DNA of 64,000 bases from Neobacillus massiliamazoniensis (GTDB lineage Bacteria; Bacillota; Bacilli; Bacillales; Cytobacillaceae). The stretch's first letter is position 1. The number at the start of each line of letters is the position of its first letter. The translations under genes were made by a program, and so were the position numbers. Below the pieces are notes generated by a model, which did no database searches, had not been told where the DNA came from, and was given only the letters and a program-made list of their open reading frames with translations. Below, piece after piece: positions 35,098 to 43,944 of this stretch. The stretch covers positions 124,001-188,000 of the forward strand of contig NZ_CVRB01000002.1 in the NCBI RefSeq assembly GCF_001048695.1. The letters run 5' to 3'.

Positions 35098-36573
35098 TCA
35101 CGATGCAACTTGTTCAGTCTTCTTTTTAGAAACACTATCATTCTTTGTTACCATACTTACAACAGTCATAACTACTACATTTATAATAAGTGCTATTATC
35201 CCTACATTTATATCCCTCACCCACTGAGGAAGTAAAGGAAACAGGGTTCCTAAAGTGCTTTTCGAAAGCGTAATGTATGCTACCGTTATTTCCCCCATAA
35301 TGATTCCAGCAAATGCTCCTTGTTTCGTCACAAAATTCTTCTTCATTAAGCTAAATACCATAGGTGGAAACAACTGTGTAACCAAGCTAGATCCCATTAA
35401 TAATAAAGCGACAATCGTACCACTTTTAAACGTAAAAAACAATGAAACAAGAGCAACGACAGGTACTAAATACTTAGCTAAATTTACAATCTGCTTATCA
35501 GTAGCAGAAGGCACAAATACACCATAGACATTTTTGGCCAGCAAGGTAGCCGCAGACATTAAGAGCATTGAACCCGGCACTAAAGCTGTAAGTACACCAG
35601 CAGCTCCAATCACTCCCATTACCCATGGATCAAAAGCTAGTTTAGATAGACGTAATAAAGATAAATCAACCTCATTCGCCTTCAAACCGGGAATTTGAAG
35701 GATAGCGGCAAAACCGGCAAAGAACACAAAGAGTAAGATAAGTTGATATAATGGCATAATGATTGTATTTTTGCGGAACGTTTTCTCGCTTTTTCCAGAA
35801 TAAATAGCGCCGAATGCATGCGGATACATATAAAAACCAAGAGAAGTTAGCAATACCGTAGAAATAAACCATGATATGCTTAATCCCTGACTAGGCAAAG
35901 TTAAAAACCCTGGCTTCGCTTTATCGATCGCTTCAAACATGTGCTGATACCCACCATAATAATGAAGCGGTAAATATATACCTAAGAATACGGTAACTCC
36001 TAGGATCATAATATCTTTGACAACTGCTGTCCAAGCAGAACCATGGATTCCTGAGACCATCACATAAATTGTAAGAACAATAACTGCAATCCAAATTGCT
36101 ACCGTAGGAGAAATCGCTCCGTAAGATGCCTCTGAAACAATACTCCCCAAACCTTTCAATTGAAGAACTAGATAGGGGATGACAGCGACTACACCCACAA
36201 TTGACACAAGGACACCTAAATATGGACTATTATACTTACTAACGAAGAAGTCCGATTGTGACATAAGCTTCTTTTCTTTTGCATATCGCCAAATAGCTGG
36301 AACATACCAATACGACATAATTAATGCTAATGTACCATATATTAATATATAAAAAGTAGGGCCGCCTTTTCCATATGCCCAACCGCTTCCTCCTAAAAAG
36401 GTAAAAGTGGAATACGTTTCCCCCGCCATTAACAAAAAGATAAAAACCGTACCAAAACCACGACCTCCAACTGTCCACTGTTCAAGGTTCATATCTTTAC
36501 CTTTACGCGCTCGAATACCAATGGCAAGTGCAAAAAATATAGATGCAATAATAATAAGAAGTGCTACATTCAT
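35098..36573 (-). CDS. Sodium:solute symporter family transporter
   Basis: A 491-residue SSS-family protein with about thirteen spans. Landmarks: WTVGGRGFGTVFIFLLMAGETYSTFTFLGGSGWAYGKG near the N-terminus, SGIHGSAWTAVVKDIMILG, and YPHAFGAIYSGKSEKTFRKN. Relatives with a DUF3311 partner are often annotated as monocarboxylate or pantothenate-type permeases, but the substrate is unknown. It overlaps the DUF3311 gene by four bases (ATGA). A C-terminal fragment of a nearly identical gene lies at 57.0-57.3 kb. Confidence 0.87.
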   Translation of the reverse strand: MNVALLIIIASIFFALAIGIRARKGKDMNLEQWTVGGRGFGTVFIFLLMAGETYSTFTFLGGSGWAYGKGGPTFYILIYGTLALIMSYWYVPAIWRYAKEKKLMSQSDFFVSKYNSPYLGVLVSIVGVVAVIPYLVLQLKGLGSIVSEASYGAISPTVAIWIAVIVLTIYVMVSGIHGSAWTAVVKDIMILGVTVFLGIYLPLHYYGGYQHMFEAIDKAKPGFLTLPSQGLSISWFISTVLLTSLGFYMYPHAFGAIYSGKSEKTFRKNTIIMPLYQLILLFVFFAGFAAILQIPGLKANEVDLSLLRLSKLAFDPWVMGVIGAAGVLTALVPGSMLLMSAATLLAKNVYGVFVPSATDKQIVNLAKYLVPVVALVSLFFTFKSGTIVALLLMGSSLVTQLFPPMVFSLMKKNFVTKQGAFAGIIMGEITVAYITLSKSTLGTLFPLLPQWVRDINVGIIALIINVVVMTVVSMVTKNDSVSKKKTEQVAS

Positions 36574-36770
36574 GATACATTTCCCCCCCTATTTCTAGGA
36601 TCTAGTTTAAATATAATAGCCATAATTCCTGATGTAATAACCACCCATAATACAATCCAAAAAAGAAAAAAGGGCATTCCTAAAACATAAGGGTTAACTT
36701 TATTAACAAATGGAATCCCGCCAAGAAATCCAATAAAAGGGATTATAGCTAAAATACAGATGAATTTCAA
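36570..36770 (-). CDS. DUF3311 small membrane protein, symporter partner
   Basis: A 66-residue protein with two hydrophobic helices (ICILAIIPFIGFLGGIPFV and LGMPFFLFWIVLWVVITSGIM). DUF3311 genes regularly precede SSS symporter genes, and here the overlap of four bases shows translational coupling. The start is TTG with AAGGAGG upstream. Function unknown; a role in symporter assembly or activity is an inference from context. Confidence 0.85.
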   Translation of the reverse strand: MKFICILAIIPFIGFLGGIPFVNKVNPYVLGMPFFLFWIVLWVVITSGIMAIIFKLDPRNRGGNVS

Positions 36771-36825
36771 AGTAATTCCTCCTTTTATTCTCCTAAAATA
36801 TTGTCAAAGCTTATTGATCAGATCT

Positions 36826-36873
36826 TTAATACGTAAGGCTATCTTTCGGGTCAATATTGATAGATATACACAT
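36826..36873 (-). other. Possible 15-codon leader peptide upstream of the DUF3311 gene
   Basis: The frame encodes MCISINIDPKDSLTY and a stop, with a perfect AAAGGAGG nine bases before the ATG. It lies in the leader between promoter site D and the DUF3311 start. It may be a regulatory upstream frame or the head of a lost gene. No expression evidence can come from sequence alone. Confidence 0.3.
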
Positions 36874-36969
36874 CGGTATCATCCTCCTTTAACAGGAATC
36901 TAATAGCACTCTATCTTTTACTACCATTGATAACACTTTAAAATAAGCATAGAGCACTTATTTATTTTA

Positions 36970-37032
36970 ATTATAAAAAATATTATGATAATTAATTTTT
37001 AAAATATTTACCTATATTTAAATTATCTTTAC
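36970..37032 (-). promoter_or_regulatory. Promoter with 21-bp direct repeats, in front of the DUF3311/symporter genes (site D)
   Basis: A TATAAT-like -10 (36970-36975) is followed upstream by GTAAATATTTTAAAAA (GTA at 37009-37011) and GTAAAGATAATTTAAA (37030-37032). The distances are 39 and 60 bp, identical to sites A, C and E. The leader to the first gene is about 200 nt. Confidence 0.65.
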
Positions 37033-37391
37033 TATGTTAGGAAAGTAATTATATAAGTATTTGTGTATTTTTATGCATAATTTTAAATAAGCGATTGTTT
37101 GGAATAGTAATTTATGTGTCAACTGCTTTCTTCATTTAAAGTTTATAGGATATAAGATGGTTGTATTGTGCAGTACAAATAAAATGGTTTACTTTAGGTA
37201 AAGCAATACCGCATTTTTTCCGTTGAAAAATGATGCTGTTATAAAAATTGTTTCTAATTACAGGATAAGTTTCTTCGTTTTGTACGAATGTAGTAAATAA
37301 TTATATATATCTATATAACTTGATCATTTACTCTTTTATTTTCTTTTGGGATTACTCCCTTCTTACTTCCTACCCACTTAACTGATACGAA
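37033..37391. other. Intergenic region, nothing recognised
   Basis: AT-rich sequence of about 360 bp upstream of an IS6 fragment. I see no gene or clear repeat in it. Confidence 0.4.
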
Positions 37392-37479
37392 GCTGCAAAG
37401 TGCTTCTTCAAGAAAGCTTTGCGGTCTTTTCATGTTTCTAAGCCTCGTGTCATAACCGTCGATAAAAATCCAGCGTATC
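37392..37479 (+). mobile_element. Internal fragment of an IS6-family transposase gene
   Basis: Eighty-eight bases encode CFFKKALRSFHVSKPRVITV followed by DKNPAY in the plus-strand frame. They match the transposase at 50.0-50.7 kb almost base for base. Both ends stop abruptly, and no terminal repeats are present. Confidence 0.8.
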
Positions 37480-37637
37480 AACAGATCATTAAATGCCCAT
37501 TTTGGCAACTGACTAATTATTGTACATCATGCACAATTGAAACCGATTCTTTTTGGCACTGATATACAATGATGGTGATCCAACAATTCGTTAATATTAA
37601 GATTATAGCTATGAATATCAAGACAGGAGATACCTGC

Positions 37638-38873
37638 ATGGATAGCAAAACTAGATATCAGATATTGTTTAACAAGATCAATCAATACAATTCCGGTGAA
37701 AAAGGTATTACCAGGATTGCCTATACAAATGAAGAGCAGACTTGTACACATGCTTTTATGCGTATGTGCAAAGTGGAAAATTTAGATATTCGAATGGACC
37801 AATGCGGGAACGTAATTGCCAGACGAGAAGGAAGAATGAAAGAGTTGCCGCCAGTTGTTATGGGTTCTCATTTGGATACCGTTTACCAGGGTGGACAGTA
37901 TGATGGTGTTGTTGGTGTTACAGCTGCACTTGAAGTAATCAAACGTCTAAATGAGAAGAGCATTGTGACTGATCATCCTATTGAAATTATTTCATTTGCT
38001 TGTGAAGAGTCTTCTCGTTTTGGTGTATCAACTGTTGGCAGTAAAGCAATGGCGGGTCTAATCGATAAGGAAAAATACAGATATTTAAAAGACCGTGATG
38101 GAATCACAATGGAGAAGGCATTTTCTCTTTGCGCTTTGGATTTTAATAGTATTGATGAAGCAAGTAGAGTTAACGAAGAGTTTAAAGCCTTTTTTGAATT
38201 ACATGTTGAGCAAGGCCCAGTATTAAAAAACAATAACAAAAAGATTGGAATTGTTACAGGTATCGCTGCACCGGTAAGATTTCAGTTAAAAATAATAGGG
38301 AAAGCGTCACATTCTGGAACGACCCCAATGAATATGAGACAAGATGCTCTTCTTGGCGCTGCTGAGATCGCTTTGGAGCTTGAGAAGGCGGCAAAACGTG
38401 AACTTGAATATGAAACAGTAGCTACTGTTGGTGTTATAGACATCCATTCTGGGGCAATGAACGTGGTGCCAGGAGAGGTGGAAATTAAAATCGACATTCG
38501 ATCTACTTCCATGGAATCAAGGCAGCGAGTGGTAAACCATTTATTCGAATCGATTTTAGCCGTAAAAAGGAATCGACAGGTTGAGATTGTAAGTGAAGAA
38601 ATCAGTTCTGAGGAACCAATCTTGCTTTCTTCCGGACTGATGGATACTTTAAAAAATATTTGTATAGAAAAAGATCTATCTTTTCAATTGATGCAAAGCG
38701 GAGCAGGGCATGATGCTATGAATATGACGAAACTATGCCGAGTGGGTCTTATCTTTGTTCCTTCAGAAGACGGGCTTAGTCATCATCCCGACGAATATAC
38801 TGAACTTGACGACATTTTAAATGGTATTGATGTATTAGAGGATGTAGTTCTACATTATTCAAAACTAGAGTAG
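37638..38873 (+). CDS. M20-family amidohydrolase (allantoate amidohydrolase / N-carbamoyl amino-acid hydrolase type)
   Basis: A 411-residue zinc-dependent hydrolase. Metal-site candidates are H78 and D80 in GSHLDTVYQGG, D89 in YDGVVG, E123-E124 in ACEESSRFG, H189 in ELHVEQGP and the His of GAGHDAMNM near the end. Enzymes of this group split ureido groups: allantoate, ureidoglycine, N-carbamoyl-amino acids or beta-ureidopropionate. The start is the ATG ten bases after GGAGAT; upstream in-frame ATGs lack a ribosome-binding site. It stands alone between IS6 fragments on both sides, suggesting that it arrived or was rearranged with them. Confidence 0.88.
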   Translation: MDSKTRYQILFNKINQYNSGEKGITRIAYTNEEQTCTHAFMRMCKVENLDIRMDQCGNVIARREGRMKELPPVVMGSHLDTVYQGGQYDGVVGVTAALEVIKRLNEKSIVTDHPIEIISFACEESSRFGVSTVGSKAMAGLIDKEKYRYLKDRDGITMEKAFSLCALDFNSIDEASRVNEEFKAFFELHVEQGPVLKNNNKKIGIVTGIAAPVRFQLKIIGKASHSGTTPMNMRQDALLGAAEIALELEKAAKRELEYETVATVGVIDIHSGAMNVVPGEVEIKIDIRSTSMESRQRVVNHLFESILAVKRNRQVEIVSEEISSEEPILLSSGLMDTLKNICIEKDLSFQLMQSGAGHDAMNMTKLCRVGLIFVPSEDGLSHHPDEYTELDDILNGIDVLEDVVLHYSKLE

Positions 38874-38954
38874 TCACTTAATAACGGACGCAATCCTGGA
38901 ACATGGATAAGCGCCATTTTTCATTTTAGGGCCGTTTTCTTGAATAAGATTTAT

Positions 38955-38968
38955 GGTTCTGGTGCAAG
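38955..38968. mobile_element. Isolated IS6-type terminal inverted repeat
   Basis: GGTTCTGGTGCAAG matches the end of the IS6 fragment that begins about 130 bp further on (GGTTCTGGTGCAAAT). It is probably the trace of an earlier insertion or deletion event. Confidence 0.45.
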
Positions 38969-39088
38969 AACTCCAAGATAATTGCAATGAATTTCTAAAT
39001 CTTGGACATACTGATACTATCAGTCTAAAAAAGGATGTATATCAGTATGAAAAATTCAGTAGAATGTTATTGTTATGAAAAGAAATTG

Positions 39089-39424
39089 GGTTCTGGTGCA
39101 AATATGATTTGTTAGAAACATAGAACCTCAATATCCTTTTATCCATGAATTATGATGGTAATCCAAACAACTTATGTATGAACTCAACTTCATTTTGGGC
39201 AGACTTCACCCCTTGGTGAACTTGCCCTTTTTTCATCATATCCGTGGCTTCCATGCCACGTACTATTGAAGTAGCAGTTTCATACGTTTTGAATCCCAGC
39301 ATGGAGCGTACTCTTTTCTTAATGAAACGATGATCTTGTTCTACGATATTATTGAGATATTTCACTTGTCTCATTTGGATGCCTTCAGGCATCTTTTGCT
39401 CGTCTTTTAGCTGTTGAATGGCTT
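39089..39424 (-). mobile_element. Truncated IS6-family element with transposase C-terminus
   Basis: The element starts with terminal repeat GGTTCTGGTGCAAAT and is nearly identical to 49975-50310. It keeps only the last 80 or so transposase codons (39150-39392: MPEGIQMRQVKYLNNIVEQD and onward, with the DRRFI/K-type region as DHRFIKKRVRSMLGFKTY). It breaks off after codons for IQQL, directly upstream of the alpha/beta hydrolase gene. Confidence 0.85.
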
Positions 39425-39504
39425 GTTCATCATTCTGGTATACTTTATTTCGTTACGAGCGCAGAAATTCTCATATTACTTCTTTGACAGGCGGGAAAAC
39501 AATA

Positions 39505-40377
39505 ATGAAACATACAGCTATATATAAAAAAAATGACCTCTTTTCCATTAAGGCAGATTTCTATAAGACAAGCCATGACAATGCTCCAGTTGTCGTATAT
39601 ATTCATGGTGGCGGCCTGCTTTGGGGGTCTAGGGAGGACCTCACTGAAGAAATGATACACCTCTACACCAGCAATGGTTTTTCGCTGTTTTCTATCGACT
39701 ATCGGTTGGCTCCTGAATCGAAACTGCCAGACATCCTTGAGGATGTCCAAGATGCACTTGATTGGTTAGAGAATGAAGGAACGAAACGTTTTTCGATCAA
39801 CCCCAAAAGAATAGCGATCGTGGGGAGCTCAGCAGGCGGTTTTCTTGCACTTTGTGCAGGAACATTCAAACGAAAACCGAGTGCAATTGTCTCCTTTTAT
39901 GGATACGGTGATATTAGTGCAAAATGGGCAACAGCTCCAAGCAATTTCTATTGCCAAAAAGACCATGTCCCGAAAGAAATTGCTATGAAGCTTATTTCTG
40001 ATCAAATTATTATAGATGGAACAGTTGAACAACGCTTTCTCCTCTATTTATATGCAAGACAGACAGGCGAATGGATTGAAACCTTAACAGGGATTAATCC
40101 ATCAGTAAATAAGGAGGAGCTTCTTAAGTTTTGTCCCATTCACAATATTACTAAAGATTACCCGCCGACATTATTATTACATGGAACTAAAGATGTGGAT
40201 GTTCCTTATGAACAATCCGTTTTTATGCGAGCTGCCCTGATAAAGGAAGGGATAGAAACGAAGTTAATTACGATTCCTAATGGTGAGCATGTTTTTGACA
40301 AGGATTTTCATAACCCCTTCGTTCAAAATGCTCTAAATCAGGTGATAGATTTTCTTAAAAATCAACTAAGTATATAA
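39505..40377 (+). CDS. Alpha/beta hydrolase (HSL-like esterase/carboxylesterase family)
   Basis: A 290-residue cytoplasmic hydrolase. The oxyanion-hole motif is HGGG (34-37), the nucleophile S109 in GSSAG, the acid probably an aspartate in GTKDVDVPYEQS, and the base the histidine in NGEHVF. Such folds hydrolyse esters or cyclic amides; in this setting a ring-opening or ureido-ester role is possible, but nothing proves it. Start chosen at the ATG after GGCGGGA; longer frames begin inside the IS6 fragment. A decayed relative sits in the equivalent place beside locus A (29.2-29.6 kb). Confidence 0.85.
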   Translation: MKHTAIYKKNDLFSIKADFYKTSHDNAPVVVYIHGGGLLWGSREDLTEEMIHLYTSNGFSLFSIDYRLAPESKLPDILEDVQDALDWLENEGTKRFSINPKRIAIVGSSAGGFLALCAGTFKRKPSAIVSFYGYGDISAKWATAPSNFYCQKDHVPKEIAMKLISDQIIIDGTVEQRFLLYLYARQTGEWIETLTGINPSVNKEELLKFCPIHNITKDYPPTLLLHGTKDVDVPYEQSVFMRAALIKEGIETKLITIPNGEHVFDKDFHNPFVQNALNQVIDFLKNQLSI

Positions 40378-40412
40378 AGGCTTTAGTGGACATTTGTCCT
40401 TAAAGCCTTTTT
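40376..40412 (+). terminator. Terminator of the alpha/beta hydrolase gene
   Basis: AAAGGCTTTA and TAAAGCCTTT, extended by GGAC/GTCC, form a long stem followed by TTTTTC on the plus strand. It begins at the gene's stop codon. Confidence 0.85.
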
Positions 40413-40530
40413 CTGTTTCCAAAATTGTTCAAGGATGATTGCAAAAAACGTACCTACAATTAAACCATTCCTCCCTAGATTTTGAATGATCGCCTTAAAA
40501 TCATTGTTGCTTATCTATGAAATGTCAAAA

Positions 40531-40556
40531 TCCGGCACTATAAAAATAGCACCGGA
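40531..40556 (-). terminator. Terminator of the GuaD-type deaminase gene
   Basis: On the minus strand TCCGGTGCTAT and ATAGTGCCGGA pair (one G-U) around a short T loop and are followed by TTTTG. Confidence 0.75.
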
Positions 40557-40584
40557 TAAATATTTTGGATTTATCAGAAAAGAT

Positions 40585-41040
40585 TTATTTCATTTCGTTT
40601 ATTTTATGGAAATGCTCCCATAAGTAGTCGCAATCATCTCTATCTTTAACCTTGATCATTTTTAGAACACTTTCATCTTCTCCAGTTAAGTATTTTCGGA
40701 GGTGTAGGTCAGTAAAACCGTTTTCATGAGCATCGTCTTTTGTGCTGCAATAGTGTACTTCTTTAATGCCAGACCAAATAATAGCCCCTACACACATTGG
40801 ACACGGTTCACAAGTCGCATAAATGACACAATCTGATAGATCCATTGTTCCTAATTTTTTGCAAGCTTCTCTGATCGCAACCATTTCTGCGTGTGCTGAA
40901 GGATCTGTATCTTTCATCATTGTATTACTTACAGCCACAAGTACTTCATCGTCGCGTACAATAGTTGCACCAAAAGGGCCGCCGTGTTTATTGTCCATAC
41001 CTTCAATCGTAGCATCAACAGCCATTTTCATGTAATCCAT
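40585..41040 (-). CDS. Nucleoside/guanine deaminase of the cytidine-deaminase superfamily (GuaD-like)
   Basis: A 151-residue zinc enzyme. The zinc and catalytic residues are H50-A-E52 and C80-P-M-C83 in CEPCPMC. Overall pattern (KHGGPFGATIVRDDEV, SAHAEMVAIREACKKLG, DDAHENGFTD) fits the B. subtilis guanine deaminase GuaD rather than tRNA adenosine deaminase TadA. The reaction would be guanine to xanthine, or a related aminated heterocycle. It follows the NCS1 permease gene on the same strand, so a permease-deaminase pair is likely. The ribosome-binding site is GGGGGAGG. Confidence 0.85.
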   Translation of the reverse strand: MDYMKMAVDATIEGMDNKHGGPFGATIVRDDEVLVAVSNTMMKDTDPSAHAEMVAIREACKKLGTMDLSDCVIYATCEPCPMCVGAIIWSGIKEVHYCSTKDDAHENGFTDLHLRKYLTGEDESVLKMIKVKDRDDCDYLWEHFHKINEMK

Positions 41041-41129
41041 AAAAAAATTCCTCCCCCTACTTTATGAAACTTTTTAAAATCAATTATTCTTGCATAATTA
41101 GAAGAACTTAACTTCTTAAACTTGAGATA

Positions 41130-42578
41130 CTAGTTATTCGGTTTACTAAACCTTCCTAGAATACTATACAGGATAAAAGAAACAATCAATCCGCTAAAAA
41201 AGGCAAACTCATTCATTTTCACTAAAAATGGTACACTCTTTAAAAAGGCACCTGACATAGGAAGAATAAAGCTAATCCCTAATACCGCCATAGCTATTGG
41301 GTTGTACCCGTTTTTATATTCACCATGGCTGCCTTCAGGTACATAGATATTATCGAGATCCAGCTTTCTTTTGCGGTGAATATAGAAACTTGAAAGCATA
41401 ATCCCAGCAATTGGTCCAAAGATGGAACCGATAAAGCTATAAAGGTAAAACAGTGTTGAAGCGCTTGATACAAGCTTCCATGGCAAAATTAAAGTTCCGA
41501 CAATTGCAGTCAACACTCCAGCTTTCTTTACAGTAAATACTTTTGGGAATAATGCTGTCATTTGCAATCCTGATGGTAACAGGTTTGCAAATACAACGAA
41601 TGCAGTAGCCCCTACGTTAAGAGCCAAAATTAATACAACAACAGAGAAAGTGTTTTCAATTTTATCAATTGCATGTACGATATTAAAAATTGGTTCGCCA
41701 AATGCAATTTCAGTGCCAGCGATTAAAGCAACGCATGTTATGGCAAACAGCACATATGATAAAATAAATCCTAATGGCAGTCCAATAATTACATCTCTTG
41801 GTGATTTAGCTCTTTGTGTAAAGTCTGCCATGTTAACAATTGGACCAGCCCAATTTGATACTAATGCACTTACGCAGGCAACGAATACCAGCGGGCTCGA
41901 ATTAGGCTTCTTTGGCACGTATTCTAAAATTGGTCCAAATCCTCCTGCCATGTTGATCGCCCAAACTGCAGCCCCAATGATAAACACGTACACGACAGGG
42001 GAAGACCAATTGCCAAATCTGCTTAGTACATTCATTCCACCCAGGAATAATAAAACGGTAACAGTCCATAGAACTGCATATGAAATCATTGTTGGGACTG
42101 TTAATCCCAAAATATTAAAATCTCCACCTAGAGACATATAATTTGGAATAAATCTTGAGAAAATAACATTTAACGATTCAGCACCAACAACAGTTGTTGT
42201 TCCAAAGAAGACTAAACCCGCAACTAGTCCACGGCATAACGCAGGAATAATTGCGCCTTTTACCCCAAATGAATCACGAAGCAGCATTGCAAAGGGAAGC
42301 CCATATTTTGAAGCAGAATAGCCATTTAAAACATAAAAGGTTGAAACAATTACAGCTGAAAGCATGACCGCTAAAAGTACTTGCTTCGTGTTCAGCCCTA
42401 GGATAAAGAATCCTGCAACTGTCATATAAGACATAATATTATGGACAGCACCCATCCAAAGTGTGATGTAATTCGACATTCCCCAGTCTCTTTGATGAAG
42501 CTTTTTTGGCAGCAAATCTTCTAAGTAGCCGTATGAATCATATTGATCATACGACTGATCTATTTTCGCTTGTTCCAT
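41130..42578 (-). CDS. NCS1-family permease (allantoin/hydantoin/purine type), locus B
   Basis: A 482-residue transporter with about twelve spans. The N-terminal LPKKLHQRDWGMSNYITLWMGAVHNIMSY segment and the motif NWAGPIVNMADFTQRAKSPRD are typical of NCS1 carriers such as PucI and Mhp1. It is longer than the CodB-like permease of locus A, with only family-level similarity. Substrate class (allantoin, hydantoin, purine or pyrimidine) cannot be fixed. The gene lies 394 bp from the carbamate kinase gene and is followed by the GuaD-type deaminase after 89 bp. Confidence 0.87.
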   Translation of the reverse strand: MEQAKIDQSYDQYDSYGYLEDLLPKKLHQRDWGMSNYITLWMGAVHNIMSYMTVAGFFILGLNTKQVLLAVMLSAVIVSTFYVLNGYSASKYGLPFAMLLRDSFGVKGAIIPALCRGLVAGLVFFGTTTVVGAESLNVIFSRFIPNYMSLGGDFNILGLTVPTMISYAVLWTVTVLLFLGGMNVLSRFGNWSSPVVYVFIIGAAVWAINMAGGFGPILEYVPKKPNSSPLVFVACVSALVSNWAGPIVNMADFTQRAKSPRDVIIGLPLGFILSYVLFAITCVALIAGTEIAFGEPIFNIVHAIDKIENTFSVVVLILALNVGATAFVVFANLLPSGLQMTALFPKVFTVKKAGVLTAIVGTLILPWKLVSSASTLFYLYSFIGSIFGPIAGIMLSSFYIHRKRKLDLDNIYVPEGSHGEYKNGYNPIAMAVLGISFILPMSGAFLKSVPFLVKMNEFAFFSGLIVSFILYSILGRFSKPNN

Positions 42579-42972
42579 GGTAACACTCCTTGCCCGTTTA
42601 GGATGATTATCTTGTATTTTTTTGCCTAAAACGAGGATCCAACCGCTTTGGTGGCGTTTTCATTTTATTTCTTTCTAATTATCCGATTGAGTGAATTTTA
42701 TAGTTTGCAAGATTCTAACTTGCAATAGCCTAAGTAGACTATTAAATTTGACAGCTGTCATTTGCCTTACAAGACTAGTTTAAACATCATGCATCACATC
42801 GTCATCATTTATACGAAACAATAAAAGGAGAAGGCAATTATGCATGATAAACAATAAATTGTGTATAATTTATGTCCATAATTTCACAAACAATTACAAT
42901 AAACTTCATGTATTGCAATCTTATTTCAGCCAACCTCGGATAAAGGCTGGCTTATTTTTGTTATCGATACGT
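42579..42972. other. Control region between the carbamate kinase and NCS1 permease genes
   Basis: No gene is visible. The part next to the permease probably carries its promoter. It holds a TTATGCATGATAAACAATAA segment and a TGTGTATAATTTAT segment resembling a -10. A hairpin at 42928-42952 (AGCC...GGCT) lies just beyond the kinase stop and may end the upstream transcript. Confidence 0.4.
42928..42952. terminator. Hairpin downstream of the locus B carbamate kinase gene
   Basis: AGCCAACCT and AGGCTGGCT can pair with one bulged base. The better T-run is on the plus strand, so its effect on the minus-strand operon is uncertain. Confidence 0.4.
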
Positions 42973-43926
42973 TCAGGCGCAAATAATATGGGTTCCTGCT
43001 TTTTCTATAATGGCATCTTTTAAGCTTTCTGGATTTGTAATAATAACTCTAGTACCGTTATTTTCCAAGAAGCTAAGGCTTGCCTCTATTTTTGGCAGCA
43101 TACTTCCAGCAGGGAAATGGTTTTCAAAGACAAATTGTTTTGTTTCCTTAACGGTAATTTTCTCAAGCGCCTGTTGATTTGGTTTTCCAAAGTTGATGAA
43201 AACTCTTGAAACACCAGTCGTAATAATCAGTGTCTCTGCATTTATTTGTTCTGCTAATAGACTAGTAGCAAAATCCTTATCAATAACTGCATCAATACCT
43301 TCGTATGTGTTATTACCTGTTTTAACTACCGGTATTCCACCGCCTCCAACAGCGATTACTACGTAGCCGGCTTCAATCAATGACTTGATGGCATCTTTTT
43401 CAACAATATCAATTGGTTTAGGAGAAGGAACAACTCTTCTATATCCTCTGCCAGAGTCTTCAACGAAAATCCAATCTGGGTGTTCCTTTTTCATTTCTTC
43501 TGCTTGCTCTATTGTAAAGAAAGATCCTACAGGCTTGGTCGGATTTTTAAAATTGGGATCATCAATACTGACCTCAACTTGTGTAATTACTGTAGCCACT
43601 TTTTTGTTGATGCCCCTTTTTGCAAATTCATTTGTCAAAGCCTGTTGAATTTGATACCCAATGCCGCCTTGCGTATCTGCTACACAATTTACAAGCGGCA
43701 ATGGCGCCATTCCTGCCACTTCACCCGCAATTTCAGATCTTCTAAGTCCAAAACCTACCTGTGGGCCGTTCCCATGTGTAACGACAACGTTGTAACCCTC
43801 TTGAACCATATCTGCAATATTTACTGCCGTTTCGCAAACAGCTTCATACTGGTCTTGAATCGTGTCGCGTCCATTTTCTCTTACTAAGGAGTTGCCTCCG
43901 ATAGCAACGATGACTAGTTTTTCCAC
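42973..43926 (-). CDS. Carbamate kinase, locus B copy
   Basis: A 317-residue carbamate kinase, close paralogue of the locus A enzyme. AIGGNSLV, THGNGPQVG, GYRRVVPSPKP and AVGGGGIPVVK are all intact. It starts at GTG with AGGGGA upstream, 18 bp after the ankyrin/TPR gene. As the last gene of the allH-allF-allG-ankyrin/TPR series, it should turn the carbamoyl phosphate made by the AllFGH complex into ATP, ammonia and CO2. Confidence 0.93.
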   Translation of the reverse strand: MEKLVIVAIGGNSLVRENGRDTIQDQYEAVCETAVNIADMVQEGYNVVVTHGNGPQVGFGLRRSEIAGEVAGMAPLPLVNCVADTQGGIGYQIQQALTNEFAKRGINKKVATVITQVEVSIDDPNFKNPTKPVGSFFTIEQAEEMKKEHPDWIFVEDSGRGYRRVVPSPKPIDIVEKDAIKSLIEAGYVVIAVGGGGIPVVKTGNNTYEGIDAVIDKDFATSLLAEQINAETLIITTGVSRVFINFGKPNQQALEKITVKETKQFVFENHFPAGSMLPKIEASLSFLENNGTRVIITNPESLKDAIIEKAGTHIICA

Positions 43927-43944
43927 TGACTTTTCCCCTGCCTT

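Noticed and set aside
41650..42141. A 163-codon plus-strand frame opposite the NCS1 permease gene
   Set aside because: Antisense shadow of the permease; no independent support.
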